Assembly (NCBI RefSeq): GCF_000172555.1
Contig: NZ_ABOX02000002.1
Coordinates: 62,001 to 126,000, forward strand
Source: Pedosphaera parvula Ellin514
GTDB taxonomy: Bacteria; Verrucomicrobiota; Verrucomicrobiia; Limisphaerales; Pedosphaeraceae
Direction of reading: 5' to 3'
DNA: 64,000 nt
Numbering within the stretch: position 1 is the first letter of the stretch; each line of letters begins with the position of its first letter. Shown piece by piece: positions 16,475 through 27,600 of this stretch. The notes under the pieces were generated by a model. It was not told the origin of the DNA and ran no database searches. It was given only the letters and a program-made list of their open reading frames with translations. Position numbers and translations under genes: made by a program.

Positions 16475-17746
16475 TTAAGGATTTACGTAAATGTTCGCCT
16501 GGCCGCTTCCAATTTCAGAATATAGAATATCAGAACCGCCGGGTGAATTGGCAGTGGTTGCGCCATACAAAACCTGCCAGTGATTGCCCCCAAAAAAGTA
16601 TATGGGGCCTTGTCCGCTCATTGTGGACATTCCCAGAAAGTAACAATTCTTGTTGTGAAGATTATCTGTGGAACCTTCCATCTTCAAGGGACCGTTCGCT
16701 CCAAAATCCCAATTCAATCCATCCCGTGAAATTTGCATGCTTGGGACGGTGCGACCGGCGCCATTATCTACAAAAGTGATCCTCATGAAAAGTCTTCCTC
16801 CAGGACAGTTATTCAGATAACCGATCTGATTACCCAATTGGGATTGATTGGAGGTTTCACGGGTGTTCCAATCGAATGTCGTTGGGTCAGCCGATTTCAT
16901 TCGCTGGTATCCTAAATTAACGCCGTTTACCGAGGCTCCCACATACAACCACCATGGCTGGGCATCTCCAGAAACATAGATGAGCTCGGGGTGATGGAGA
17001 GCAGTGCGTCTAGGATCTGTCAGGTTGATGACCACCCCTCGATCAGTTTTTTTTGACCAGGGATAGGCACAATTACCGCTGGAAAGATATTGGATGCGGT
17101 CGCAAGCCATTAGCGCGGTTCCACCGTAATCGCAGGGCATGCCGGCATCAATCTGGCGCTGTGCAAGCATGATCCATGTATTATTGGCAGGATTGAACAC
17201 CACATTGGGATCGCCAATGTTGCCTGCCCACCAGGTATTGGCGCCAAATTCTTCCCAGCCAACATAAACATCGGGGTGACCATACCACATTGACCATGTA
17301 TTCGGAGCACCATCACCGGAGGTGATCTGAAGGATATGATCCCCGTCATAGCCGTAGGCAGATTGCTTCCAACGCCCAAGCCAGAATGCACGTTTGCGGT
17401 AACCAGTATCCTCCCCGGTATGGAGTATTTTAACGGCATAGTCATAAGCCTGCACACCCTCAGTGAGGGGGCGGTTTACGAGGGATGCAAAACCATAGAA
17501 TTGGCTTTGGTAAGTGATGGAGCTGAATCCCGCGTAGCCACTATAGCTTACAGTTTGAGTTGTTGCGTGGGAGGGCAACGCTGTAGCCGCCAGTATCAGA
17601 GCCACGCCTGCAGCCAATGAAGCAATATGGCGTGTTCTGGATAAAACTGTTCTACCTATTTTTTGTTGTACCGTTTTAGAGAAGCAATTCCTGAATTTTT
17701 TATTCCGGGTAACTTCCTGGGCTTCGTTTGATGTGGGTGTTATCAT
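16475..17746 (-). CDS. Secreted protein of unknown function, possible beta-propeller
   Basis: A 423-residue protein with a long basic leader and then a signal peptide (IASLAAGVALILAATALPSHA, about residues 42-62); a shorter start is possible. The mature part is rich in W, Y, G and D, with repeated short strands such as TWSMWYGHPDVYVGWEEFG, NVVFNPANNTWIMLAQRQ, HPELIYVSGDAQPWWLYVG and PSMQISRDGLNWDFG. These patterns are like those of five-bladed beta-propeller glycosidases (GH43/GH32-like), but no catalytic triad could be assigned with certainty. It lacks the FYRL-type C-terminus of its neighbours. I do not recognise the family. Confidence 0.6.
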   Translation of the reverse strand: MITPTSNEAQEVTRNKKFRNCFSKTVQQKIGRTVLSRTRHIASLAAGVALILAATALPSHATTQTVSYSGYAGFSSITYQSQFYGFASLVNRPLTEGVQAYDYAVKILHTGEDTGYRKRAFWLGRWKQSAYGYDGDHILQITSGDGAPNTWSMWYGHPDVYVGWEEFGANTWWAGNIGDPNVVFNPANNTWIMLAQRQIDAGMPCDYGGTALMACDRIQYLSSGNCAYPWSKKTDRGVVINLTDPRRTALHHPELIYVSGDAQPWWLYVGASVNGVNLGYQRMKSADPTTFDWNTRETSNQSQLGNQIGYLNNCPGGRLFMRITFVDNGAGRTVPSMQISRDGLNWDFGANGPLKMEGSTDNLHNKNCYFLGMSTMSGQGPIYFFGGNHWQVLYGATTANSPGGSDILYSEIGSGQANIYVNP

Positions 17747-17805
17747 AGAATTTAGCAGTTGAGGGAATGATTACGCTACGGAGTATGGCAAAAGATCGAA
17801 AAGAC

Positions 17806-17822
17806 GTCTTGGCTTTGTGGGC
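17806..17822 (-). promoter_or_regulatory. Conserved upstream element, copy 3 (before the unknown secreted protein)
   Basis: On the minus strand this fits the same core, ygcccacmamsccaagacr. It lies 60 bases upstream of the start at 17746 and is flanked by a longer block shared with copy 2 (roughly 17795-17850). Confidence 0.5.
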
Positions 17823-18165
17823 GGTGTCACTTGGTCTATTAAGCGGGAAATCGCAAGGCTTCCTAAGAGGTCTGATAAGCCGCCCGCAATCGAAGGTAAT
17901 GTGTGCTGAAGAATTAATAGTTCGGCACACTGCTGTCCGAATTAGCTGGTTTGGGTGGGTTAAATATTGGCTTTATTGGAGTTTTTTTGCTTCATTTTCC
18001 AATCTTGAAAAACAGGTTGATTACTTGTTTGCGAGTATGCTGTCCAAGTTAAATTTCATCGAATCACCCCATAAATATTGCATTCCTTTAAGCACGCACC
18101 TGAGGGTGGCTATCGGCTTCCTTTGTATTTTAAATTTTTTTGCAATACCACTCCGCAAACTTAAC

Positions 18166-18386
18166 TCTTCCAAGGTGTGAGTGAAATTGTGAGTAAAAGG
18201 ATTAAAGTGGATACGTTTTGATTAAAAGCAGAATGGCTTGGTTGATGCCGGAAATAAGGCAAATTCATCCCTAATTGGTGTGCAACCTGGTCAATTCCGA
18301 CCCTCGTCTCCACCCAATTCATTGGGTTTTGGAGGATATCACCGTGGTGTTACTGGAACTGTCAGCGAAATTGTCAGCGCGCAGGT
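18166..18386 (+). repeat. Dispersed repeat, copy A
   Basis: About 220 bases starting cttccaaggtgtg, then gtaaaaggattaaa, aattggtg and ggtcaattccgaccctcg. A second copy in the same direction lies at 34265-34480, about three quarters identical by eye. Its centre (ggtcaattccgacc, then ctcgtctcca) looks like the T-arm and 3' end of a tRNA or tmRNA, which are frequent integration sites. It may be a degenerate attachment site or an unclassified repeat family. Confidence 0.6.
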
Positions 18387-18413
18387 TGTTCGCGTGCAAT
18401 TCTGCTTATGCGG

Positions 18414-20681
18414 TCACTCGTCGTTTTGAGTTAACTGTGCGTGTTTACGATGGGTTGATGAAAGTTCCTCCGCCTCTCGCAGGAGAATATGGGCGGTGAG
18501 CCAGCCTGCTAACAGACCGGATTTGCTATCGCTAAGCTCCAGTTTCTTGGCGAAGTGGTTCTCAACCAGTTTTCGTCCGAGATTCAATTCTGTTTCGGCA
18601 GCTTGTGCATTACCAAGTTGAAGCCAGGTCATGCCCGATAGAATATGCGTGATCGTAATGCAGGAGGGCGCCTGGCCTGGATAATTGGAACATCTTTTTA
18701 GCCAATCTGCGGAGGCGATAAAATTACCACGCCGATATTCCAGCAACGCAAGTGCGAGCGCACGCCAGGCCGCGTTAAAAGAGGCGTCGTTAACAGTTGG
18801 ATTTTTGCTGTCGAGCGAATCGGCGAGCAGTTTTGCCAGCGGGTCACGCAACGCCATCGTTGAAGGCTCGGCCGGCGCCAACAGGCTGGTCTTGAGCAGT
18901 TGCTCAGCGGCGATGAGATTGGTCGTGCCAGAAAGCCGGGCCAGTTCCATCCGGCGCATTTGGTCGTAACGGGTGAGGTTGCCAGCCTCGATCAGTAATG
19001 GTGCGGCCAACAGCAAATCACTGGTGGCCCGGTCGCTTTGGTCGGTCTTGTCCACTTGATTGACTTGCACCAGAACTGAGAAGCGATCAGCTGCTTGCTT
19101 CCAGCGTCCCTGGAGCGTGTTCCAACCTCCCAGTTCGCGAAAAACTGTGGTCGCTTCCATGGACGGAGAAAACAGCTTGGCCGGAACCTGTTCCAGGAGA
19201 TCGTCTGCTTCCTGCATTTTGCCGTGACTGGCCAGGACGCCTGCTTGAGTCACGCGTTCGCGTACCTCCGCCTTTTGGCGCAATAGCATCTCATTCGCGC
19301 GTGCCTGTTCTGCTTCCTGTCGCAAATGTCCCTGCACTCGGAGCGCTTCACGTTCACGGAGAAACAACCAGGTGGAAACCCCCAAGCCAACGACAAGGGT
19401 GAGGACTACAATTGCGCCGGATGCAAATACCACCTTGTTGCGGCGTATCAGTTTGCGAAATTGATAAAGCTGGCTCGGTGGACGAGCCAGAACCGTCTCC
19501 AGGTTGAGATACCGTTGGATGTCCATCGCCAGCGCATTCGCGGTTTCGTAGCGGCGGGTCCGATCCTTTTCCAATGCCTTCATCACGATCCAGTCCAGGT
19601 CGCCCTGTATGGATTTGATGAGTTTCGGTGGCTCGGCGCACCGGCGTTCTGCAATGGTGGTCAAATCGGCGTTCGACATTGAAGTCAACATCATCGAAGG
19701 CCGCTGGGGATCCTGTTCACGTAGGGTCCGCCGCATTTCGTCAAAACCGGAGTTGACCAACTCATTTTGGTCAAAGGGTGTCCGCCCGGTCAGCAGTTCG
19801 TATAGCAGGACGCCGAGCGAATAGATGTCGCTGCGCGTGTCCACATCCAGCCCGCTCAACTGCGCCTGCTCAGGACTCATGTAAGCAGGCGTGCCGATGA
19901 ACTGCCCATAGGTGGTGAAGGCGGTAAACTCCGACAATGTTCCTTCGGTTGCCTTGGCGATGCCAAAGTCGATCACCTTCGGCATGGGCGTGCCGTCCTG
20001 CAACCTGACGAGAATGTTCGACGGTTTGATATCACGGTGGATGATACCCTTCTGATGCGCGTGCTGGATGGCCTGGCAAACCTGGATGAAGATCTGCAAT
20101 CTTTGCCGGGCATCGAGATTATGTTCGTCGCAGAACGTCGTGATTTTGACGCCTTGGACCAATTCCATCACGAAGAATGAGCGGCCGCGGTCCGTCACGC
20201 CTGCATCGAGCACTTTGGCGATGTTTGAATGATCCATCCGCGCCAGGGCCTGTCGCTCCGCCTCGAAACGAGCGATCACGCTCCGGGTATCCATGCCTGT
20301 CTTTATGACCTTTAGGGCCACCTGCCGTCGAACCGGTTCTTCCTGCTCGGCCAGATAGACCAGGCCGCAACCGCCCTCGCCAAGCAGACCCACAATTGTA
20401 TACTTGCCTATCCGGGAGCCGATTTTTTCTAGCGCCTCTGTTTCAACATCAGCCAAGGCAGCTTTCCTTAGGCCATTGCAGGCTTCCGATACAAGGCGAG
20501 AAACGCCGCGCGAAAATACACGTTCACTTTTGGCGTGGGCTGCCAGTAACTTCGTGAGTTCCTGATGCAGTCTGGCGTCGTCAGCGCAGGAATGTTCCAA
20601 AAAACACTCGCGCTCGCCGGGGTCGGAAATCTCCAGTGCGGCGGTGAACAATGCCTGTTCTTTGGAATTTCCCGCGTGCAT
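18414..20681 (-). CDS. Membrane-anchored serine/threonine protein kinase
   Basis: A protein of about 755 residues. The ATG at 20681 is chosen because it follows the sigma-factor stop by 8 bases; a longer frame would overlap that gene. The kinase domain spans about residues 94-380, with the glycine loop LLGEGGCGLVYLA, lysine in VALKVIKTG, HRDIKPSNIL and VIDFGIAKA. A transmembrane helix (FASGAIVVLTLVVGLGVSTWLFL) follows near 430. The last 300 residues are helical and TPR-like and presumably lie outside the cytoplasm. This kinase-sigma pairing is common in Verrucomicrobiota and Planctomycetota. It probably controls the activity of, or is controlled with, the upstream ECF sigma factor. Confidence 0.92.
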   Translation of the reverse strand: MHAGNSKEQALFTAALEISDPGERECFLEHSCADDARLHQELTKLLAAHAKSERVFSRGVSRLVSEACNGLRKAALADVETEALEKIGSRIGKYTIVGLLGEGGCGLVYLAEQEEPVRRQVALKVIKTGMDTRSVIARFEAERQALARMDHSNIAKVLDAGVTDRGRSFFVMELVQGVKITTFCDEHNLDARQRLQIFIQVCQAIQHAHQKGIIHRDIKPSNILVRLQDGTPMPKVIDFGIAKATEGTLSEFTAFTTYGQFIGTPAYMSPEQAQLSGLDVDTRSDIYSLGVLLYELLTGRTPFDQNELVNSGFDEMRRTLREQDPQRPSMMLTSMSNADLTTIAERRCAEPPKLIKSIQGDLDWIVMKALEKDRTRRYETANALAMDIQRYLNLETVLARPPSQLYQFRKLIRRNKVVFASGAIVVLTLVVGLGVSTWLFLREREALRVQGHLRQEAEQARANEMLLRQKAEVRERVTQAGVLASHGKMQEADDLLEQVPAKLFSPSMEATTVFRELGGWNTLQGRWKQAADRFSVLVQVNQVDKTDQSDRATSDLLLAAPLLIEAGNLTRYDQMRRMELARLSGTTNLIAAEQLLKTSLLAPAEPSTMALRDPLAKLLADSLDSKNPTVNDASFNAAWRALALALLEYRRGNFIASADWLKRCSNYPGQAPSCITITHILSGMTWLQLGNAQAAETELNLGRKLVENHFAKKLELSDSKSGLLAGWLTAHILLREAEELSSTHRKHAQLTQNDE

Positions 20682-20689
20682 GAGCAGGG

Positions 20690-21283
20690 TTATTGGGCGC
20701 GATTTAGCTCTTCCTCGATGTCGTTGATCAACCAGGCCTTGGCGAACGTCCATTTGTTCTGGACCGTGCGTTCTGTCACTCCGGTCATTTCCGCCACCTC
20801 GGCATTGGTCAGGCCAGCGAAAAACTTCAGCGTCACCACTTGGGCCAGTTCGGCATCCTTTTTTTGAAGCCGTTGCAACGCTTCATCAATGAACAAGACC
20901 CGCTCTTCGGGCAGTTCTTCCGCGATGTCTACATCGTCGATGCTGACGTAAACGGGCCGGGCACCCCGCTTCAGGCTCATTTTTTGGCGGGCACGGTCTA
21001 TAAGGATTTGCCGCATGGCTTGCGCTGCTGCCCGGAAAAAGTGGGTGCGATTTTGCCATACTTTCAAGTTGCCATCGAACAACCTGAGCCACGCTTCATG
21101 GACCAAGGCGGTAGCCTGAAGCGTCTGCGCGGCTGATTGGCACATTCGCGCCGCCGCAAGCTGACGCAACTCATTGTAAACCAAAGGGAGAAGCTCTGCG
21201 GACGTTCGGCTATTCTGGCCGATGGCCTGCAAAACCTGCGTTACCTCACTTTTTACATCATCGTTCAGCATGTCGATCGGCAC
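20690..21283 (-). CDS. ECF-subfamily RNA polymerase sigma factor
   Basis: A 197-residue sigma factor of the ECF group paired with Ser/Thr kinases. Region 2 includes ATALVHEAWLRLFDG and FFRAAAQAMRQILIDRAR. Region 4 is LKFFAGLTNAEVAEMTGVTERTVQNKW, a helix-turn-helix for the -35 box. No anti-sigma factor is present; the kinase gene follows by 8 bases and is probably co-transcribed. The pair is divergent from the giant beta-strand-repeat gene at 21671, which is a candidate target. A start four codons later (second Met) is also possible. Confidence 0.92.
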   Translation of the reverse strand: MPIDMLNDDVKSEVTQVLQAIGQNSRTSAELLPLVYNELRQLAAARMCQSAAQTLQATALVHEAWLRLFDGNLKVWQNRTHFFRAAAQAMRQILIDRARQKMSLKRGARPVYVSIDDVDIAEELPEERVLFIDEALQRLQKKDAELAQVVTLKFFAGLTNAEVAEMTGVTERTVQNKWTFAKAWLINDIEEELNRAQ

Positions 21284-21670
21284 GGCAGATTCGATTCGTG
21301 GGTTGAGGAGCCAATAATACTGGCGGTCTTAGGCAAGTCAATTTGGAACTCCCGTGCTTCATGCTCTCGATTTCTGTCCCTACAGTGGTTTGTAGCAAAG
21401 AAATAATCCTTAACGGTCGCCTGTCCTGAGCAAAATGTGACAAATGTGAAAAATTTGAAAATTTTTTTCCGGTTTTTCCGATGGAATACGTAACTAAAGT
21501 TAGAACCATCATATTTTACATGAAACAATGCATCAGATGGGTTGCCTCGCCTTTTTGCGAAGCACCAGCGTTTTTACACGGCGATTATAGCTGTCTAAAA
21601 TGGCTCGGGATGCGCAAAATTGTCAATCTTCAAGAATGGAACAACTCCCAGCTGAAAGCCCCCACTTCAT
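21284..21670. other. Divergent promoter region between the sigma factor and the giant secreted protein
   Basis: AT-rich around 21430-21520, with runs of A and T that would suit promoters in both directions. No gene or clear structured RNA was seen. Confidence 0.4.
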
Positions 21671-24600
21671 ATGAACAAGCGTGACTCAATCCATCCCACA
21701 AACCAAACACAGCCACAGCCGACCTCAAATTGGCTCCGTCCTTCAGTGAAAGTCCCGCTTTTAGCGGGGGCGTTGTTATTGGGAGGCATTGAGGCCTCCT
21801 TGGCTGCTGATATTAAGTTGAAGACGACTGATGCGGCCAACACATCGAGTTTTACGGGTTCAACCAACTGGAGTAATGGCGCGGTGCCATCGGTTGGGAA
21901 TGCCTATTACACGACAAATTTCACCCTGCGCACTCCCAACCCGACTGCCTCTGGTAATAATTATGTCTTCGGCGGAGATTCTCTCTCGGTTGATCCGGGT
22001 GGTCGCCTGTTGGGTAAGATCGGCAATAACGCCGCCAACAATACGACGTTTGGAACGATCACGGTAGCCAACCTTATCCTGAATGGCGGCACACTAGACC
22101 AGGCAGGAGCCAACGGCGACAACAGCGTTTTGACGGTTGCCGGCAATGTCAGTGTCAATGCGGCGTCATTCGTCGGAGCACTTGCCGGGACGGCCAATGG
22201 CAGTGCCAGGTTCGAGACTCTGGAGTTCACAGCTCCGATAAGTGGTTCGGGGGCGTTGCAGGTGTCTGGGCCAGTCATCAATGCCGGGGGAGACACCGGT
22301 GTTGTGAAATTAAGCGCACCCAATCCCTACAGCGGCACCATCACGGTTTCGAACGGGACTGGCAATATCATCGCGAGCGCGGTCAATCGCATCCTGCAGC
22401 TTAATGACCTGAACTCCCTGAGCAATGCGACGCTGAACCTGGATTCCTCTCAAGCCAGTCCGGTGTCGTTTGCTGCTGGTGTGAACCTGGGGAACTTCAA
22501 TGTCGGCGCATTGACGGGTAGAGCATCTCAAACCCTGACGGATACAGCGGGTTCGCCGGTCACGTTGAGTGTTGGCGGCAACAACGCCGGCAGCACCTAC
22601 ACCGGCGCTCTGACGGACGGTGGCAATCTGGTCAAGGTGGGTTCAGGAACATTGACCCTGACGGGCACGAATACTTACTCTGGCACCACTACAGTCAGCG
22701 GCGGTTCTTTGCAGTTGGGCAATGGAGGTACGGGGGGCTCACTTGTCGGCGGCAATACACTGGCGGTCAACGGAAACCTGACCATCAACCGCAACAACAC
22801 GGTTACTCAAGGCACTGATTTTAGCGGCAGCCCGATTACAGGAAATGGTTCCTTTACTCAGGTGGGTAATGGCACAACCATCTTGAACGCTGCGAACAGC
22901 TATAGCGGCAGCACTACTGTCAGCGCGGGCAAATTGGTGGTCAGCTCTGCCCAGACCGGCACGGGCGCAATCATCGTGGCCAATGGAGCCAAGTTAGGCA
23001 TCACGGTTTCTGCTGGCAGCCAACTCCCACCCAGCTCCCTGACGCTGGGAACCAGTGCAGCGACCACTTTGGAATTCGACGGTGTGAACAGCACTGCCAT
23101 CGCGCCGATCAACACCGGCTCGCTCTCGGTGGGCGGGCAGGTGACGGTCAATATCAACACCGGCACGTTTACCGCCGGGAATAGTTATCCATTGATTCAC
23201 TGGACTGGCAGCGGTCCGGCAAATGCAAGTTCGTTCACGCTGGGCATTTCACCTGGATTGACGGCAAACTTTTCTGTTAGCGGCAATACCCTCTACCTAA
23301 ATGTTGCGGCAGTATCCGACATCTGGGCCGGCGCGGTAAATGGAAACTGGGATACTTCTACTGCCAACTGGACTGGCAATGCCACGATCTTTGCCAACAG
23401 TCAGTCGGTGCTGTTTGACGACAGCGCTGTGGGAACCACCAGCGTGACGGTGACAGCGCCCGTGCAGCCCGGAAGCATGATTTTCAACAACAGTTCATTG
23501 CCGTATTCAATCACCTCCAGCGGAGCCAACAGCATTGGAGGCAGCGGTGGTTTGACCAAGGCCAATAACGGCAGCCTTACCCTCTCTGGTGGCGCCAACA
23601 ACTATACCGGGGCGACGATCATCAATGGCGGCATCTTGAGTATTGGGACCCTGGCCAACGGCGGGCAGCCCAGCGACATTGGTGCAGCCAGTGTTGCTTC
23701 AGCCAATCTCGTCCTGAATAACAGCACTCTGCAATTCACCGGTGGGTCAACCAGCACCGACCGTGGCGCCACCGTGGGCGCTGGTGGTGGCACACTGGAA
23801 GTCAGTGTCGGCGGGGTGGAGTTGAACAACAGCGGTGTAATCGTCGGTTCCGGCGCGTTGACGAAGACGGGCAACGGTGCCTTGACCCTTTCTGGAGCGA
23901 GCACGTTCAGCGGCGGCGTGACTTTGAGCGCGGGTCAGTTGAACATCAACAACGGCGGTTCCAGCAGCGCCAACTCCGCCATTGGCGTTGGAACACTGAC
24001 CCTCGCGGCAGGCACCACGATTGACAATACCAGCGGCGGCAATGTGACGCTGCTGCCGAACAACGCCCAGGTCTGGGGCGGCAACTTCACGTACGCCGGA
24101 TCCGCCTATAACCTGAATCTTGGCAACGGTCCGGTAAGCTTGCCATCCACCTGCATCGTGATGGTCAACGGGAATACATTGACCGTTGGTGGAGCGATCA
24201 GTGGAGCCGGTGGAATAACTAAGATGGGCCCTGGCACACTGGCGCTTTTAAGCGCCAGCACGTTCAACGGAGGCGTGAACATCCAGGAGGGCACGCTGGC
24301 TATCGGCAGCGATTGGGCCCTGGGCACGGGGTTGCTCAATTTTAACGGAGCAGCCATCCAATCGGTGGATGGAACGGCGCACACCATTACGAATGCCATC
24401 AACTTCGGACATGACACGACCTTCGGCGGCACAGGCAATCTCAAATTTACAGCAACCCCGCCCGGCAATGCGACTGCAAAGACCCTGACGGTAAACAATC
24501 CCCAGACTGAGATTAGCGGGGCGCTGGGTGGGGCCAGTGCCCGCACGGTGGCAGGCACGGGCACGCTCATTTTAAGCGGCGCCAATACGTACAGCGCTGG

Positions 24601-27600
24601 CACCACGATCACCCCGGGGGCCACCATGCAACTGGGGAACGGCGGCACTAACGGGTCGCTTTCCACCAGCGGGGCCATCGTTAACGACGGCACCTTGAAG
24701 TTCAACCGCACCAATGCACTCGTTCAAGGCGTCCATTTCAGCGGCGCCCCAATCACCGGCATTGGTTCGGTGGTCCAAGACGGTTCCGGAACCACCACGT
24801 TGAACGCGGCGAATGCTTATACTGGATTGACCACCGTGAACAACGGCGAGTTGTTCATCACACCAGCATATCAAGGTGCCGGGGATGTTGTGGTTGGCAA
24901 CGGCGCCAAGTTCGGTGTCTCTGCTGGTTTCGTTACTAACAGCGCGACGATCGGTAATTTGATTCTGGGCGGCGGCGGAGCGACGATGTTGGACTTCTCC
25001 TACAGTCAGACGGGGAACCCGACTAATGCCGCCCTCAACGCGGGCACGGTCACGGTAAGTGGTACCAGCGCGATCCGCATCGGCGGCAGTTTTGCGGTGG
25101 GTTCGTTCCCGGTCCTCAAATACGGCACCCTTTCCGGAGCGTTTGCGAGCGCGGTGGCCGGTCCGCGGGGCGTGACGGCAACCCTTTCCAATGATGTGGT
25201 CAACAAAGTTCTCTATGTGACCGTTTCCGGGGTCGGTAATGGAATCGTCTGGACCGGGACCAACAACGTTTCGCCCAACCTCTGGGACTTGAACACGACG
25301 GCCAACTGGCTCATTGGCGCCCTGCCGACGACTTACATCGAGAACGTGCCACCGGGTGATGCGGTTACCTTTAATGATTCCGGTAACGGACTGGTACTGT
25401 TAGGCAACGCAGCAACCCCAGCCAGGGTCACCATTAATAATGCTTCCGTGAATTACACCTTCCAAGGTGCCGGCCAAATCAACTCCCTGGCAGGATTGAC
25501 TAAAATCGGTGCCGGTTCAGTGACAATGAATGTGCCCGGCACGTTCGCCAGCAGCACGGTTCTCTCTAATGGCACCTTCAGCATCGGCGCCAACCAGACT
25601 TTTGCCAACCTGTCTGGTAACAGCGCGGTAACTGTCTCCACGAATGCGCCAACACTGACACTCAACAACAGTCTCAACACCACGTTCTCAGGCAATATGT
25701 CAGGTGCACTCGGACTGACCAAAACCGGAACTGGCCAGTTCACGATGACTGGTAGCAACAATATCTCTGGCAATCTATACGTTGGTTCCGGCACTTTGAC
25801 GCTCGATTCCGGGTTGGTGAATCTGAACAACTTCGGCAGCATTGGTCATGTTGGGACCGATAACGGCACGCTGACCTTGAAAGGAACCGCGAGCTTCACC
25901 AACAACAGCGACTTCAATGTAGGAGATGTTGGCGCGTCCGTGGGCACTGTGAATATCCAGGACAATGCCAGCCTCACGGTGAGCTCGTTCTACATTGGTT
26001 CGGCCAACGCAGCGGGTTCGACGGCCAGTGGCACGGTCAATCAAACCGGTGGCACGGTGACGCAAACCAGCTCCGCAACCGGCACGTTTGCCGTCGGTGG
26101 TCGCGTGGACACGACGTCGATCGGCGGTGTGGGTGTTTATAATATGGTTAACGGTATTCTGAACGCGACCAGTGCAATTCGAGTCGGGGCAGGGGGCGTC
26201 GGCACCTTCAACCAGAGCGGCGGCACGGTCAACGCCGGCGTCGATGTGAACCTCGCGCGCTTTGTTGGTTCGGCGGGAACTTACAACCTGGACGGCGGAT
26301 CACTCCGCACGGCACGCGTCACCTCGTCCACCGCTGTCAACGCCATCTTGAATTTGAACGGTGGTGTGTTGATCGCGCACGATGACAACACCAGCCTCAT
26401 TACCAACCTTACCACGGTAAATGTCCGCAATGGCGGTGCGGTGATCGATACTGCCGGATTGAACCTCACCGTCGATTCAACTTTGCAACACAGTGGTTTG
26501 TCTGGTGACAATGCGATCGACGGCGGTCTCACCAAACGGGGTGCCGGCACGTTGACCTTGGCGGAGTGGAATGCCTCCTATACGGGGCCAACCATCGTCA
26601 CAGGCGGCGCACTGAATCTGCTCCCGGGCTCGGTTTCCAGCCTGAACAACCTGACGCTTACCAATGGAGCCCTAGGCCTGACAGTGAACGGAGGAGGGTC
26701 ATCCATTTACGCGACGAGTTTGAAGTTGGCGGGCAATTCGGGGTTGAACTTTAATTTCGGCGTCGTGTCCGGCTCTCCCGTCGCGGCGTTGAATGTCAGC
26801 GGCAGTCTCACCGCCTCTGGCACAACCATTGTCAACGTGAATGGCTACGGATTCTCGGTCGGCCAGTTCACACTAGTGGATTACACCGGCACGCCGCTGG
26901 CAAACCTGAACAATTTCCAGTTGGGAAGCCTGCCTGTCGGAGTTGTCGCCAGCTTATCCAATAACGCGGCCAATACGTCGATTGATCTCGTGGTCATGTC
27001 CGTTGATATTTCAACCTGGATCCCGCTAATTGCCTCCGATTTACCGGGCACGTCCAGTTTCAACTCGGCCGGTTATTGGCAGGATGGCAATCCGCCTTCG
27101 ACTCCCAACGGCTATGTCACCCGCGCATTCACGCTGCGCTCTCCGGCGGATGCCGGCGCCTATACCTTCGGCGGAACCGTTCTGGCGATTGATGCGGGCG
27201 GGCGTTTCATACTCAAGGGCACCAATGGACAGGCAATAACCGTTCCGAACATGGTAATGAATGGGGGCGTGGTGGATTATGCTGTCGGGGCTGGTGACAA
27301 CTTTACTGAAACCCTGGCAGGCAATATCACACTCAACGCGGGATCGACCAGTTACCTGGGAGCGCTGGGTTCGGCGGCGACCGCGGAAACACTGTTTGTG
27401 GACGCTCAGATTAGTGGCAGTGGCAATCTTCAGCTTAACGGCGTCTTCGGAGATGTCGGGGTTGTCGTGTTGACCGCAAACAACAACTACTCCGGCACGA
27501 CGACGGTTGCCGCAGGAACGCTGCTTGTCAATGGGGCGATCGGCAACTCGACCACCACCGTTAGCACCAACGGCACGCTTGGTGGCACCGGCTCTATCGC

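Larger units (their letters stand above)
17747..18413. other. Long intergenic region with the upstream element and repeat copy A
   Basis: It holds the conserved element near 17806 and the dispersed repeat from 18166 on. A 137-codon plus-strand frame (17767-18180) was judged to be chance, because it runs antisense through the conserved element and shows no domain. No other gene is seen. Confidence 0.5.

Noticed and set aside
17767-18180. 137-codon plus-strand open frame
   Set aside because: It runs antisense through the conserved upstream element, has no domain or signal peptide, and its composition looks like chance coding.
18290-18320. Complete tRNA or tmRNA gene
   Set aside because: Only the T-arm and acceptor-like 3' part is present; no 5' half, anticodon arm or CCA-paired partner was found.
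24106-24714. 202-codon minus-strand frame rich in P, V and L
   Set aside because: The low-complexity product mirrors the glycine/threonine-rich repeats of the giant protein; many similar shadows occur along that gene.
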